Shown here one piece after another: positions 1-8,539 of a DNA stretch of 64,000 bases; the stretch's first letter is position 1, and every line of letters starts with the position of its first letter. Below the pieces are notes generated by a model. That model was not told the origin of the DNA. It ran no database searches and saw only the letters and a list, made by a program, of their open reading frames with translations. Location: the NCBI GenBank assembly GCA_016786705.1, contig JAEUVV010000012.1, positions 124,001-188,000 on the forward strand, in the 5' to 3' direction. The translations under genes and the position numbers were made by a program. Origin of the DNA: Taibaiella sp. (lineage in GTDB: Bacteria; Bacteroidota; Bacteroidia; Chitinophagales; Chitinophagaceae).

Positions 1-573
1 ACCCAGGCTTTTCAAACCGGCTTTGGAAGCCGCGTAGGCGGCCTGGTAAGGAGTGGGCAAACGGCTTTCCGCAGAAACAATATTGATCAGCATACCATTA
101 TTCTGTGTGATGAATTGCCTGAGGGCAATATAGCTGGCACTCATGGTACCTTTGAGGTTAACGTCGATCACGCGCTGGTGCTCGGCAAGGGGCGTTTCCC
201 AATAATTACCGAAGACCGTAACCCCGGCATTATTTACCCAGACATCTATGCGGCCCCATTCCGCTATTGTCTCAACCAGTAATGCTTTCAACGCATTACT
301 ATCACTGATATCGGCCGGGGAGACCTTGCTCGTTCCACCGAGTGCTTCAATTTCTTTAGCCACCTCCCGGAGCGCGGCCTCACCACGGGCTACTAAAACT
401 ACTTTCGCCCGGCTCCCGGCGGCGGCAAGTGCGATTCCCCTGCCCAGGCCACTGCTGGCACCGGTAATGACCCATACCTGCCCATTAAGCCGTTGCGCTT
501 TCTTTGCAGGCAAAGGATGTGTAGCACAACCGCTCAAAGTGCACAATAAAATAAGTAAGCAAATCCATTTCAT
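1..573 (-). CDS. SDR-family oxidoreductase with lipoprotein signal (3' end outside window)
   Basis: This is the first 191 codons of a short-chain dehydrogenase; the gene runs off the left edge. The ATG is at 571-573. Residues 1-16 form a lipoprotein-type signal ending in LSGC, followed by a Rossmann segment with the cofactor motif TGASSGLGRG (about residues 36-45), a central NNAG motif, and near the edge the catalytic pair in YAASK. SDRs oxidise or reduce small substrates with NAD(P)H. A lipobox ahead of the Rossmann fold is unusual, because cofactor is not expected outside the cytoplasm. The gene follows the DJ-1/PfpI gene by 35 bp on the same strand, so the two probably share a transcript. 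The substrate is unknown. Confidence 0.85.
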   Translation of the reverse strand, partial: MKWICLLILLCTLSGCATHPLPAKKAQRLNGQVWVITGASSGLGRGIALAAAGSRAKVVLVARGEAALREVAKEIEALGGTSKVSPADISDSNALKALLVETIAEWGRIDVWVNNAGVTVFGNYWETPLAEHQRVIDVNLKGTMSASYIALRQFITQNNGMLINIVSAESRLPTPYQAAYAASKAGLKSLG

Positions 574-608
574 GCTTTCCGTTTATCGATGGTGATATTA
601 TACCGTAC

Positions 609-1145
609 CTAAACGCTTCCGCTACTAGTAACCATAGCTACAAGCGCTTTATTAAAGGCCGGCAGATCATTAGGAGTCCTGCTGGTGATCAGCATACCAT
701 CTACTACGACTTCATTATTTCGCCAGTCCGCTCCGGCATTTTTAAGGTCTGTACTGATATTTTCTACAGAAGTCAGCTGCCGGCCTTTGACCACTTCTGC
801 CTCTATCAATAATTGCGGACCATGACAGATTGCGGCTACCGGCTTTCCCTGCGCGAAAAAATCACGGATAAATTGTAAGGAATCCTTATTCATCCGCAGC
901 TGATCGGGGTTAATCACACCTCCCGGTAAAACCAAAGCATCATAATCCCTGGCCCGCGCCTGGTCTACGTTTACATCTACCGTATATTCCGGCCCCCAGT
1001 CTTTTTTTGCCCACGCGCGGATCTTGTCCCATTCGGGACTTACCACATCCACCTGCCAGCCTTGCTGTTCCAGCTGCTCTTTGGGCGATTTCAATTCACT
1101 TTCTTCAAATCCGTTTGTAGCCAGTATGGCGATACGTTTCTTCAT
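609..1145 (-). CDS. DJ-1/PfpI family protein (type 1 glutamine amidotransferase-like)
   Basis: The 178-residue protein is a full-length single-domain member of the DJ-1/PfpI superfamily (PfpI/YhbO type). It shows the N-terminal FEESEL segment carrying the conserved Glu, an LVLPGG turn, and the nucleophile elbow AICHGP with Cys107-His108. Family members act as stress-protective deglycases or glyoxalases, or as proteases; which activity applies cannot be told here. It lies upstream of the lipoprotein-type SDR on the same strand and is probably the first gene of that pair. No -24/-12 promoter was found in front of it, unlike several neighbouring stress genes. Confidence 0.9.
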   Translation of the reverse strand: MKKRIAILATNGFEESELKSPKEQLEQQGWQVDVVSPEWDKIRAWAKKDWGPEYTVDVNVDQARARDYDALVLPGGVINPDQLRMNKDSLQFIRDFFAQGKPVAAICHGPQLLIEAEVVKGRQLTSVENISTDLKNAGADWRNNEVVVDGMLITSRTPNDLPAFNKALVAMVTSSGSV

Positions 1146-1598
1146 ATGCTGATATTTTTGAGTAAAGATTAAATAGTGTCTTCAGTTATGATATCGTATG
1201 CAGTAGTACTATAATCATTCCAGTTCACTATAAAGTAGTTAACGGTATGCATTATAAACTTACGCATTGATTATTTAGTGGAATTGATTCCCCACAATGA
1301 GGAAATACCACAATATTATTATCACAATATTTACAAAGTAGTATTGCTATTAAGTTTCACAGAATATTATAGAGAAATAAAGATTATAGCGGGCATAGTA
1401 AAGTGTCCGACAAGTGGCATAATACTTTAGAATAAGGGAATAAATCAGGAATAAAGAAAAACAGGAGGCCGATTAGAAAAGCATTGATGTATTAACCGGG
1501 TTTAAGGCATAAATAGTTAAATATTTCGCCTGTTATTTTTCTTATTTCATTTTCTATTCATAGGTATAAGGCAATTAAATTTATAGGTGCACTTTGTT
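1146..1598. other. Intergenic region, no gene seen
   Basis: This 453-bp AT-rich stretch lies between two minus-strand genes. It must hold the promoter of the DJ-1 gene and the transcript end of the sigma-54 activator. I found no convincing ORF, RNA hairpin or -24/-12 promoter in it. Confidence 0.6.
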
Positions 1599-2969
1599 TT
1601 AAATTTGTGCAGTTTTCAAGCGGTTATAAAGTGTTTTACGGTCTATGCCCAGGTAATGGGCCGCTTTACTTTTGTTATAATTGGATATTTTAAGAGCCTC
1701 TTCAATTTCTTTAAGGCTGATATCCCGTGGTTTCTTATGCCTTGCATACATTGCATCCTCTTCTTCCTCTCCCGCATGTTGCTCTGATTCATTTTGCAGT
1801 ACCTCAGTCGGTAAGCAATCTGTATTGATAGCAGTTTGATCGGGGCAAAGGAGGCAAGCTCTACGGATAACATTTTTTAATTCCCTTATATTTCCGGGCC
1901 AGTTATAATGTAATAAAGCATTTAAAGCTGCCTCATCAGGAGTCTGCACATTTTTATCCAGCTCAACATTGGTTTCAGCCAAAAATTGTTCAATAAAAAG
2001 GGGCAGGTCCTCATTCCGGTAACGCAATGGCGGCACCACAATTTCGAACTCGTTAAGGCGATGGTACAAATCTTCCCTGAATTTCCCGTTTTTAACTGCA
2101 GTCGCCAGGTTCTCATTGGAAGCCACAATGATCCTTGTTGTTACGGGTATATCTTCTGTTCCACCCACCCGGTGGATCTTACGTTCCTGTATAGCACGCA
2201 GCAGGAACCCCTGTACTTCATAGTCCAGGTTGCCTATTTCATCCAGGAAAAGGGTTCCGTTATTGGCCAATTCAAAGGCGCCTATTTTACGGGCAATAGC
2301 GCCGGTAAAGCTTCCTTTTTCATGGCCGAAAAGCTCGCTTAACGCTAATTCTTTAGACAGGCAACCGCAATCAACCGCGATATAGGGTGCTGTTTCGCTT
2401 TGGCTTTTAGCCACTTCCCGGGCTACCGATTCTTTACCAGTCCCTGTTTCTCCATAAATAATTACGCTAAAGGAAGTAGGTCCTACCAGGTCAATTTGCT
2501 GGTACATCTGGCTGGCTACATTGCTCACACCTTTCACATAACTATACTGTGAAAGCACTATCCTGTCTTTAGGACTTTTTTCCAATACCGGGATTTCCTC
2601 CCTGCCGTGAATTGAAACTTTAATTTGATTCAATGTCTGCATTAACTGCTCCAGGGGGAAAGGCCGGTTAAAACAACTGTAAAGGCCGCCGCGCATCAAC
2701 TCCATAGCAGTATGTAACTGTATATTGTCGCTAATAATAATAATAGCAGCACCATTAGCAGATTGTTGAAGTTGGCCCACCGCTTCAAATGGACATGATT
2801 TACTCAATAAGGGCAGGCAGCAAATAATAACATCAAACGTGCCTGTTGATAATATTCCAGCAGCTGATTCAAGGGTGTCACACTCCCGTGTGACCAATGC
2901 GGATTCCGTGAGCTTTTTACTCAGGAAACCCAGGTAATTGCGGTCGTTGCCGATCATTAATACTTGCAT
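1599..2969 (-). CDS. Sigma-54-dependent transcriptional activator with degenerate receiver domain (copy 1)
   Basis: The 456-residue NtrC-like enhancer-binding protein has three parts. Residues 1-120 form a receiver-like domain that has lost the phosphorylation site: beta3 reads DVIICCLPLL with no Asp, the N-terminal acidic pair is N8-D9, and the conserved Lys is Arg102. Residues about 140-375 are the AAA+ domain with Walker A GETGTGKE (173-180), the sigma-54 contact loop GSFTGA (219-224) and Walker B LFLDEIG. The C-terminus is a Fis-type helix-turn-helix (NKSKAAHYLGIDRKTLYNRL). The protein should activate sigma-54 RNA polymerase by ATP hydrolysis. A very similar copy lies at 35766-37169. Cys30, 50, 51, 59 and 99 of the receiver are shared by both, which suggests a signal other than His-Asp phosphotransfer. 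No histidine kinase gene is adjacent. Confidence 0.93.
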   Translation of the reverse strand: MQVLMIGNDRNYLGFLSKKLTESALVTRECDTLESAAGILSTGTFDVIICCLPLLSKSCPFEAVGQLQQSANGAAIIIISDNIQLHTAMELMRGGLYSCFNRPFPLEQLMQTLNQIKVSIHGREEIPVLEKSPKDRIVLSQYSYVKGVSNVASQMYQQIDLVGPTSFSVIIYGETGTGKESVAREVAKSQSETAPYIAVDCGCLSKELALSELFGHEKGSFTGAIARKIGAFELANNGTLFLDEIGNLDYEVQGFLLRAIQERKIHRVGGTEDIPVTTRIIVASNENLATAVKNGKFREDLYHRLNEFEIVVPPLRYRNEDLPLFIEQFLAETNVELDKNVQTPDEAALNALLHYNWPGNIRELKNVIRRACLLCPDQTAINTDCLPTEVLQNESEQHAGEEEEDAMYARHKKPRDISLKEIEEALKISNYNKSKAAHYLGIDRKTLYNRLKTAQI

Positions 2970-3285
2970 AAATTAATTTTTAAGTGATAATGTCCGCACT
3001 CTAATTATAAACACTAAGGGATGCTCAAGTTAGCTCAATATATCGAGAACTAATCATAGTTCCCTGTTAAATTGTTATCAAGCTGTTATTTTATTTACAA
3101 CACAAACGAAGCATAGCTATACCCATGGCTGTTTTACCCTATCCACATAACAAAAAAATAATTTACACTTTTTAATATACACCTATACCCTGTTATTGAA
3201 CAAGCACTTAAACAGGATAAAAGATGAAGCAATAGCAGGAACCAGGAATACTTTTTGCACTAATACTTCATAAAACAAAGAGCGT
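2970..3285. other. Divergent intergenic region
   Basis: This 316-bp region separates the sigma-54 activator (minus) from the SDR gene (plus). Its right end carries the -24/-12-like element listed at 3244-3259. Nothing else recognisable was seen, and no promoter for the activator gene could be assigned. Confidence 0.6.
3244..3259 (+). promoter_or_regulatory. Probable sigma-54 promoter before the SDR gene
   Basis: The sequence AGGAAT-N5-TTGCA keeps the invariant GG-N10-GC spacing and a perfect -12 box; only the leading T of the -24 box is changed to A. It ends 26 bp before the SDR start codon, giving a leader of about 16 nt. It is weaker than the elements at 4549, 5285, 14891 and 32131. Confidence 0.55.
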
Positions 3286-4149
3286 ATGGCAAAGAAAAGA
3301 ATTATAAAAAACATCCCCGCACAGGTCCAGGAGCAACAGCCGGGTATAGAAAGGAAAATGAAACCAAGACCGCTTGCCGCCCCGGAAGAAAAAGCCGCGG
3401 ATAAAAAACTGCTGGATAAAGTCGCCATCATCAGCGGCGGAGATAGTGGTATAGGGCGCGCTACGGCACTGGACTTTGTCAAAGAAGGCGCTAGAGTAGT
3501 GATAGCGTACCTCAATGAGGATCAGGATGCTAAAGATACAGAAGCCCTGATCTCAAAAATGGGCGGTGAATGTCTGCTCATAAAGGGAGACATCAGCAAG
3601 CCCGCGTTCTGTAGTAAAATCGCGGCTAAAACAATGACTGCCTATGGCCGCATTGATATTGTAGTGAGCAATGCAGCTATACAATTTGTACAGGAAGATA
3701 TTATGGCAATCAGTAAAGAGCAGCTGGAGCTTACTTTCAGGACCAATGTATTTGCCGCCTTTTACCTTACCCAAGCCTGCTTGCCCCATCTTAAAGCCGG
3801 CGCAAGCATTATTTATACGAGTTCGGTAACCGCGTTCCGGGGCAGTCATCACCTGATCGATTACGCAGCCACTAAAGCTGCGCTGATCGGTCTCTGCCGC
3901 TCATTATCAGCATCACTGGCCGACAAGCAGATCCGGGTAAACGCGGTAGCACCGGGACCAATATGGACCCCGCTGATCCCCGCAAGTTTTCCTAAAAAGG
4001 AAGTCGCCAAATTTGGCAAGGATACCCCGATGAAACGTTGCGGGCAGCCTAATGAAGTAGCCCCCTGCTTTACCTTCCTGGCTTCAGACGCGGCTTCTTA
4101 TATTACCGGGCAGGTATTACATCCTAACGGTGGAGAGATCATCGCTTAA
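3286..4149 (+). CDS. SDR-family oxidoreductase (YghA/YhdF-like)
   Basis: The 287-residue classical SDR has a lysine-rich leader of about 45 residues, the glycine motif SGGDSGIGRA at about 50-59, an NAA motif, the active-site Ser in YTSSVTA and the YAATK catalytic pair. The GGDSGIGR signature and the N-terminal extension are typical of the YghA/YhdF group, often annotated glucose-1-dehydrogenase-like and found with stress genes; the true substrate is unknown. It is followed after 17 bp by the DUF6496 gene, so both are probably cotranscribed. A -24/-12-like promoter ends 26 bp upstream of the start. Confidence 0.9.
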   Translation: MAKKRIIKNIPAQVQEQQPGIERKMKPRPLAAPEEKAADKKLLDKVAIISGGDSGIGRATALDFVKEGARVVIAYLNEDQDAKDTEALISKMGGECLLIKGDISKPAFCSKIAAKTMTAYGRIDIVVSNAAIQFVQEDIMAISKEQLELTFRTNVFAAFYLTQACLPHLKAGASIIYTSSVTAFRGSHHLIDYAATKAALIGLCRSLSASLADKQIRVNAVAPGPIWTPLIPASFPKKEVAKFGKDTPMKRCGQPNEVAPCFTFLASDAASYITGQVLHPNGGEIIA

Positions 4150-4166
4150 CCATTAAAATACATGTT

Positions 4167-4379
4167 ATGTCAAAATCATCGAAACTCGCAAGCAAAAAGG
4201 TTGAAAAAACCATGCATGAAATGAAAGAAGGTAAACTTAAAACCGGCAGCGGTAAAAAGGTGACCAGCCGCAAACAGGCCATAGCGATTGGATTATCGGA
4301 AGCACGGGAGGCAGGTGCTGATATTCCTGACAAAAGCTCAAAAAAGAAAAATACACCAAGCAAAAAGGCTAAGGAATAA
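4167..4379 (+). CDS. DUF6496 domain small basic protein
   Basis: This 70-residue lysine-rich protein carries the conserved core of the DUF6496 family, including GKKVTSRKQAIAIGLSEAR, with a charged Lys/Ser tail. The family is widespread and its function is not known; its basic composition is compatible with nucleic-acid binding, but that is only inference. It sits 17 bp behind the SDR gene in what looks like a two-gene transcript of stress-type genes. Confidence 0.85.
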   Translation: MSKSSKLASKKVEKTMHEMKEGKLKTGSGKKVTSRKQAIAIGLSEAREAGADIPDKSSKKKNTPSKKAKE

Positions 4380-4548
4380 AACATTATCCTGTAGAAAATC
4401 AACAGCACCTTTCCCGTATCGGGGAAACAAAAACACCCCGGATAAAAAATTTCATGTTTGATACAAAGCATTTAAAAAGGGCATCTACAACTATAAACAA
4501 TTGTCTTTCAATGCAATTAACAGTATTTTATGCATATGCTCTAAGTAA

Positions 4549-4564
4549 TGGCATTCAATTTGCA
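4549..4564 (+). promoter_or_regulatory. Sigma-54 (-24/-12) promoter for the lmo0937-CsbD pair
   Basis: TGGCAT-N5-TTGCA matches the sigma-54 consensus TGGCAC-N5-TTGC at all but one position, with exact GG-N10-GC spacing. The start codon of the 56-residue membrane protein lies 78 bp downstream. It is one of four near-perfect matches found before genes in this window. Confidence 0.75.
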
Positions 4565-4605
4565 AATACTATACTGAAGAATCATTAGCATAAATCTGGG
4601 AATAA

Positions 4606-4812
<207 letters not shown>

Positions 4813-4876
4813 CACAATACTAAAAACTAAAAACAAAACTAACTAAACTATTTTTAAACCTTAAAAATTGATTATT

Positions 4877-5077
4877 ATGAGCGTATTACAGGATAAGATC
4901 AAAGGAAACTGGAACCAGATGAAAGGAAATCTGAAGCAAAAATGGGCACAACTTACAGATGATGAATTGCTCTATGAAGAAGGTAAAGAAGACGAGATGA
5001 TCGGTAGGATCCAAAAGAAAACCGGGGAATCAAAAGAAGCGATCAACAAATTCATTGAAGACATGAAATTTGATTAG
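4877..5077 (+). CDS. CsbD-family stress protein
   Basis: The 66-residue protein begins with the hallmark of the CsbD family (DKIKGNWNQMKGNLKQKW) and continues with the acidic, helix-rich tail typical of these small hydrophilic proteins. CsbD proteins are induced by general stress in many bacteria; their biochemical role is unknown. The ATG at 4877 fits the family start, whereas the in-frame upstream TTG would add three residues. It is probably cotranscribed with the lmo0937-type gene from the sigma-54 element at 4549, and a clear terminator follows. Confidence 0.92.
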   Translation: MSVLQDKIKGNWNQMKGNLKQKWAQLTDDELLYEEGKEDEMIGRIQKKTGESKEAINKFIEDMKFD

Positions 5078-5101
5078 ATCTTTGATTATCTATAATAAAA
5101 G

Positions 5102-5134
5102 CGGTCGGAACTTAATTGTTTCCGGCCGTTTTGC
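5102..5134 (+). terminator. Rho-independent terminator after csbD
   Basis: A 9-bp stem (CGGTCGGAA at 5102-5110 with TTCCGGCCG at 5120-5128, one G-T pair) is followed by TTTTGCTTTT. It closes the lmo0937-csbD transcript. Confidence 0.75.
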
Positions 5135-5284
5135 TTTTCTTTAGCGAATGGGGTTTAAGACCACAATTCCACAAAATATTTCTACACTCATCGGATTCCC
5201 TGGATTATAAATCTTTCAACAACGCATAGTTAAACCACCTGCTTTCCATTTGATTTCCCTTTTTAACTTAACATATGGTTATTC

Positions 5285-5300
5285 TGGAATAGCAATTGCA
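5285..5300 (+). promoter_or_regulatory. Sigma-54 (-24/-12) promoter for the DUF2383 gene
   Basis: TGGAAT-N5-TTGCA has exact GG-N10-GC spacing and a perfect -12 box. It ends 85 bp before the DUF2383 start codon, downstream of the csbD terminator, so it is the natural promoter for this gene and possibly for the 116-residue protein gene behind it. Confidence 0.72.
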
Positions 5301-5385
5301 ATTGTTTAAGTAGACAACAATAGTAAGCTTTTGGCGAGATATTGTTTTAAGCAATTCATTTGTAAACTTTTAAATACTTAAAAAC

Positions 5386-5838
5386 ATGCAACAAGAAAAT
5401 CAAATTGAAGTATTAAACGATCTTATCAGAATCAACAACGATCGCATCGAAGGCTATCGTAAAGCAGCGGAACAACTGAAAGACGAACGTTCTACCCTCA
5501 TCCCCGTTTTCGATAAGTTGCAGGCCGAAAGCCAGACAAACACTATAGATCTTAAAGATGAAGTATTACGCCTGGGTGGTGATCCGGATGAAGGTACCAC
5601 TACAGGTGGAAAGATTTACCGGGCATGGATGGATGTAAAAGCGACTTTCGGTGGTGATAATCCGGCAAGTGTGCTGATGTCCTGTGAAGGAGGCGAGGAT
5701 GCCGCTAAACGTGCTTATAATAGCGCCATAGAATCCGGAGACCTGGGAGACTCTCTTTCTATTGTGATGAGCCAGAGAGACGCACAACTCTTATCACACG
5801 ACCAGATAAAAATGCTAAGGGACCAATACAACGGTTAA
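5386..5838 (+). CDS. PA2169/DUF2383 four-helix-bundle protein
   Basis: The 150-residue protein matches the PA2169 family (DUF2383): an N-terminal helix with LNDLIRINNDRIEGYRKAAE, a central stretch containing RAWMDVKATFGG, and a C-terminal helix ending HDQIKMLRDQY. The fold is a ferritin-like four-helix bundle and the function is unknown. There is no signal peptide, so it is cytoplasmic. It sits among stress genes behind a strong -24/-12 promoter at 5285 and is followed by the 116-residue protein gene after 73 bp. Confidence 0.9.
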   Translation: MQQENQIEVLNDLIRINNDRIEGYRKAAEQLKDERSTLIPVFDKLQAESQTNTIDLKDEVLRLGGDPDEGTTTGGKIYRAWMDVKATFGGDNPASVLMSCEGGEDAAKRAYNSAIESGDLGDSLSIVMSQRDAQLLSHDQIKMLRDQYNG

Positions 5839-5911
5839 AAAACATACCAGGAAATTTCCCTTGCTAACAGGTATAGGACAATTAATTTATACAATTAATA
5901 AAACGGAGATT

Positions 5912-6262
5912 ATGGAAAGCTTTGATGAAAATATGATACCAGGCGAAATGCGCACCATTAGTGAAGTACTGGAGAAAATGAAAGGAAAAGGTTATGATAA
6001 TGAACTTACTTTTTCTGATCATGGCAAACTCCAGGGAATGGGAAAAATTTATAGTCCCGAGGATCTGATCATTATTAAAATTTTCAGGTTTGAAGGAATG
6101 TCCGATCCGGCAGATAATTCCGCCATTTACCTGATCAGGGATAAAGACGGTGATGTGGGATATGTAATGGATTCTTACGGCATTTACTCCGATCATCACG
6201 GGGCAGGTTTTGATGAATTCCTGAAACAGATCCCGGTTAATGAAACCGATGACTGGAAATAA
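5912..6262 (+). CDS. Conserved small acidic protein, family A copy 1
   Basis: This 116-residue soluble protein has a close paralogue at 32178-32522, with long identical blocks such as IIKIFRFEGMSDPADNSAIY and YVMDSYGIYSD. The RFEG-SDP-D and DSYG-Y pattern resembles a Bacteroidota family often mislabelled phosphoribosylpyrophosphate synthetase; I do not see a PRPP-binding motif and assign no function. I chose the ATG at 5912 because a purine-rich GGAG lies just upstream and the paralogue starts near there. A -24/-12-like sequence at 5849-5865 has 11 instead of 10 bases between GG and GC, so transcription may instead come from 5285. Confidence 0.75.
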   Translation: MESFDENMIPGEMRTISEVLEKMKGKGYDNELTFSDHGKLQGMGKIYSPEDLIIIKIFRFEGMSDPADNSAIYLIRDKDGDVGYVMDSYGIYSDHHGAGFDEFLKQIPVNETDDWK

Positions 6263-6269
6263 ATTTATG

Positions 6270-6376
6270 TTCAAAAGGAGGATTAATTAAACAAAAAATT
6301 AGTGGTCTGTACCCTAAATCAGTCTGCAATCTCATATACCCTGCTTAATTAATTTTTTGTGGTCCTCCTTTTTGAA
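6270..6376. repeat. Long two-stage inverted repeat (structured intergenic element)
   Basis: Directly after the 116-residue gene, 6270-6282 (TTCAAAAGGAGGA) pairs with 6363-6376, and further in 6291-6301 (ACAAAAAATTA) pairs perfectly with 6350-6360, leaving a loop of about 48 nt. The total is about 24 bp of stem. It contains no ORF and no poly-T end, and a separate ordinary terminator follows at 6393. It could be a small RNA, an mRNA-stabilising hairpin or a MITE remnant. Confidence 0.6.
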
Positions 6377-6392
6377 TATTATCTATAAGCAT

Positions 6393-6424
6393 AGCCCCGG
6401 CGTCTGCTCCGGGGCTTTCTTTTT
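6393..6424 (+). terminator. Rho-independent terminator
   Basis: An 8-bp GC-rich stem (AGCCCCGG, 6393-6400, with CCGGGGCT, 6409-6416) is followed by TTCTTTTT. It ends the transcript of the DUF2383 and 116-residue genes. Confidence 0.85.
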
Positions 6425-6535
6425 AAACAGAGCATAGCCGGTGATGGATCAAAAGATTATTTAAGGTTTAACTTATGGCAGTAAGCTCTGGTAACATTTT
6501 ATTAAACATATTAAAAACATAAAACAGGATACGAC

Positions 6536-7150
6536 ATGAAACAACCATCAAAAAGAGCCGGTTACAGGCAAAACAAACCTGATGCAGGCAATGAACACCT
6601 GGGCCTTAATGAAGCCCGTTACCACGGCCGGGCCTACAACCAGGACCGTAACCAGAACAGAAGGGAATGGGACGAAGACTATAAGCCCCGCCATAACCAA
6701 TATCCCGATAATGAGCGGCAAGGCAATCACAGGTACAATCAGCAAAGATATGGTTCCCCCAAGCCTGGAAATAATTTAAGCTATGATAATGATCCGGGGT
6801 ATGTAAATAATTACCGGCAAGACAGGCAAAGCTATAATCAAAGCCAGAACCAGGTAAACGCACCTAATGACCAGGACCGGATCGAAGATATAAATGCAGA
6901 CCGCAGGATACAGGGCAGCCGTAACTACTTGCGGGAAGAGCATGCTTATGGCCAGTCCAACGACCGCATGTACGAGGCAGACCGTGGAAAAAGGAACAAC
7001 AGGCAGAATTACCAGGATGATTACAACTATAACAATAACGCTCAATATCCTTACCGGGATAACCTGGATGCCTATGATACCCATTTTAACAACCCGGAAA
7101 ATTTCAGGAAAGAGCGCCGGCGCGGGTTTGGCAGCCGGTACGAAAGATAA
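6536..7150 (+). CDS. Disordered Asn/Arg/Tyr/Gln-rich hypothetical protein
   Basis: The 204-residue protein is almost entirely low-complexity and hydrophilic (Asn, Arg, Asp, Tyr, Gln), without a signal peptide, membrane helix or recognisable domain. The most ordered-looking part is about residues 112-150 (DRIEDINADRRIQGSRNYLR). Such sequences resemble intrinsically disordered, hydration or RNA-binding type proteins associated with stress loci, but no family could be named. It is followed after 69 bp by a small exported protein that is also Arg/Asp-rich, and the two probably form one transcript. No -24/-12 promoter was found upstream. Confidence 0.65.
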   Translation: MKQPSKRAGYRQNKPDAGNEHLGLNEARYHGRAYNQDRNQNRREWDEDYKPRHNQYPDNERQGNHRYNQQRYGSPKPGNNLSYDNDPGYVNNYRQDRQSYNQSQNQVNAPNDQDRIEDINADRRIQGSRNYLREEHAYGQSNDRMYEADRGKRNNRQNYQDDYNYNNNAQYPYRDNLDAYDTHFNNPENFRKERRRGFGSRYER

Positions 7151-7219
7151 CAGACCTGCTATAGCTCTTCGCTTCAAAGCCTTTACAAAGAACATTAAAA
7201 ACATCAAAAATTCAATATT

Positions 7220-7504
7220 ATGAAAAACCTTTTGAGTATAACCGCCCTGCTGGCCGCCAGCTTTTGCTTTGCCGGCAGTATAGCTAAAGAGCGAACGGAA
7301 ATATCGTATCTTAAACCAGACAGGGCCAATGAACTGGTCAGCGACCAGGATACTACCAGGAACAGGCGGCAGCCTCCCGCTAACCGCAAAAGAGATATGG
7401 TAGATACCAGCCAGGTGCGGCCAGACAGGAGAGCCGATACTACAGACTTAAGAAATATGCCTGTAGATTCACCTCCGGGGTCAATGCCTAAACACAGAAT
7501 GTAA
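7220..7504 (+). CDS. Small exported Arg/Asp-rich hypothetical protein
   Basis: The 94-residue protein begins with a signal peptide (MKNLLSITALLAASFCFAGS) and continues as a polar, disordered chain rich in Arg, Asp and Pro. It is predicted to be periplasmic; no domain is recognised. It lies 69 bp behind the disordered protein gene and is closed by a strong bidirectional hairpin. Confidence 0.65.
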   Translation: MKNLLSITALLAASFCFAGSIAKERTEISYLKPDRANELVSDQDTTRNRRQPPANRKRDMVDTSQVRPDRRADTTDLRNMPVDSPPGSMPKHRM

Positions 7505-7508
7505 AATG

Positions 7509-7540
7509 ATTAAAGCATCCGTTTATGCGGATGCTTTAAT
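7509..7540. terminator. Bidirectional terminator hairpin
   Basis: ATTAAAGCATCCG (7509-7521) and CGGATGCTTTAAT (7528-7540) form a perfect 13-bp stem with a 6-nt loop. It lies between convergent genes (7220-7504 plus, 7566-8243 minus) and can serve both. Confidence 0.8.
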
Positions 7541-7565
7541 CATCTTACTCATTATAAAAATATCA

Positions 7566-8243
7566 TTAACCTATATATTTTGTGTTAATGGCTTTCGCCC
7601 ATTCGTCCTTATGACAGCGGGAACAAGATTGCTCTGTAGCCGCTAAGGTACTTGCGATATTGCCGCAAAACATACAGGCATAAGGCGGCTCTGCAGTTCG
7701 GGGATCAATAGCCTTATGCGCATTGGGAAATAGAGGAAGACCATACCGGGTATTTGCTTCATCATATTTCAAAATGCTCATGCTGCCGTCTACCTCCAGC
7801 AGTGCCAGCCTTACCTGTCCCAGGTGTTCAATAGACTGGTTACGCAATTCCGCAAAAAACTCATTTTGCGAAAAGTCCGCGTTACGGTTCCCTTCAATAT
7901 CGAACATTCCTTCTTCTACTATGACCATAGCGCTACCTTCCAGTAAGCGGGTCAACCTATCAGAGCGGGAAGCCAGCCAGGTAATCAGTTTATAAAAAAC
8001 GATCACTGAGAACAGCACGATCACACCATAAATTACTGGCAGGTCTTCCTGGAACATTGGATCGCCGGCTGCCGAACCTAAACCCAGGATAATGGCCACT
8101 TCAAACAAGGTCAGTTGCCGCACTCCCCTTCTACCGGAAAGCCTGAGCACAATAAGGATAAGCAGGAACATCAAAATGGTGCGGGCAAAAATTTCGAGCA
8201 TGAAATCAAACTGGGCACCGTCAAGTAATAATTTCTCTAACAT
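7566..8243 (-). CDS. DUF421 (YetF-like) membrane protein with C-terminal zinc ribbon
   Basis: The 225-residue protein has two to three N-terminal membrane helices and the conserved DUF421 segments RLSGRRGVRQLTLFEVAII and VIVEEGMFDIEGN. The cytoplasmic part contains the family's AELR-QSIEHLGQVRLALLE-DG block. The C-terminus adds a compact CxxC-x15-CxxC ribbon (YACMFCGN, then CSRCHKDEW), which should bind zinc. YetF/YdfR-type proteins are linked to spore and membrane stress functions, but no reaction is known. The gene stands alone between a shared terminator and the region upstream of the 72-residue protein gene. Confidence 0.85.
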   Translation of the reverse strand: MLEKLLLDGAQFDFMLEIFARTILMFLLILIVLRLSGRRGVRQLTLFEVAIILGLGSAAGDPMFQEDLPVIYGVIVLFSVIVFYKLITWLASRSDRLTRLLEGSAMVIVEEGMFDIEGNRNADFSQNEFFAELRNQSIEHLGQVRLALLEVDGSMSILKYDEANTRYGLPLFPNAHKAIDPRTAEPPYACMFCGNIASTLAATEQSCSRCHKDEWAKAINTKYIG

Positions 8244-8539
8244 ATATGCTATAATTATAAACGACCTGAAGTATGGAAAATCTAACTATAAAAATAAAGC
8301 AAAATGACATTAATACATGTCAATAATTATGCCCAACATAAGTACTGAATTGGGAAAACAGTCCAAAGCTTCCATAAATTCTAAAAATATCTATTGAAAA
8401 TGTTCAATTATCCTATATCAATTACTACTTCTTTATTTTTTCCTCAATCATTTTCAAAGTAAATTAGTTATTAAACTTACAGGTAAAAAACTGATCCAAA
8501 TCTATACAATTTACACCACCAACCAACGTTGATACTAAT

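Noticed and set aside
4454..4588. 44-codon frame overlapping the -24/-12 element at 4549
   Set aside because: No protein features, and it would place a promoter inside the gene; read as noncoding leader.
5849..5865. Sigma-54 promoter directly before family A copy 1
   Set aside because: GG and GC are separated by 11 bases instead of 10, a spacing that sigma-54 tolerates poorly.
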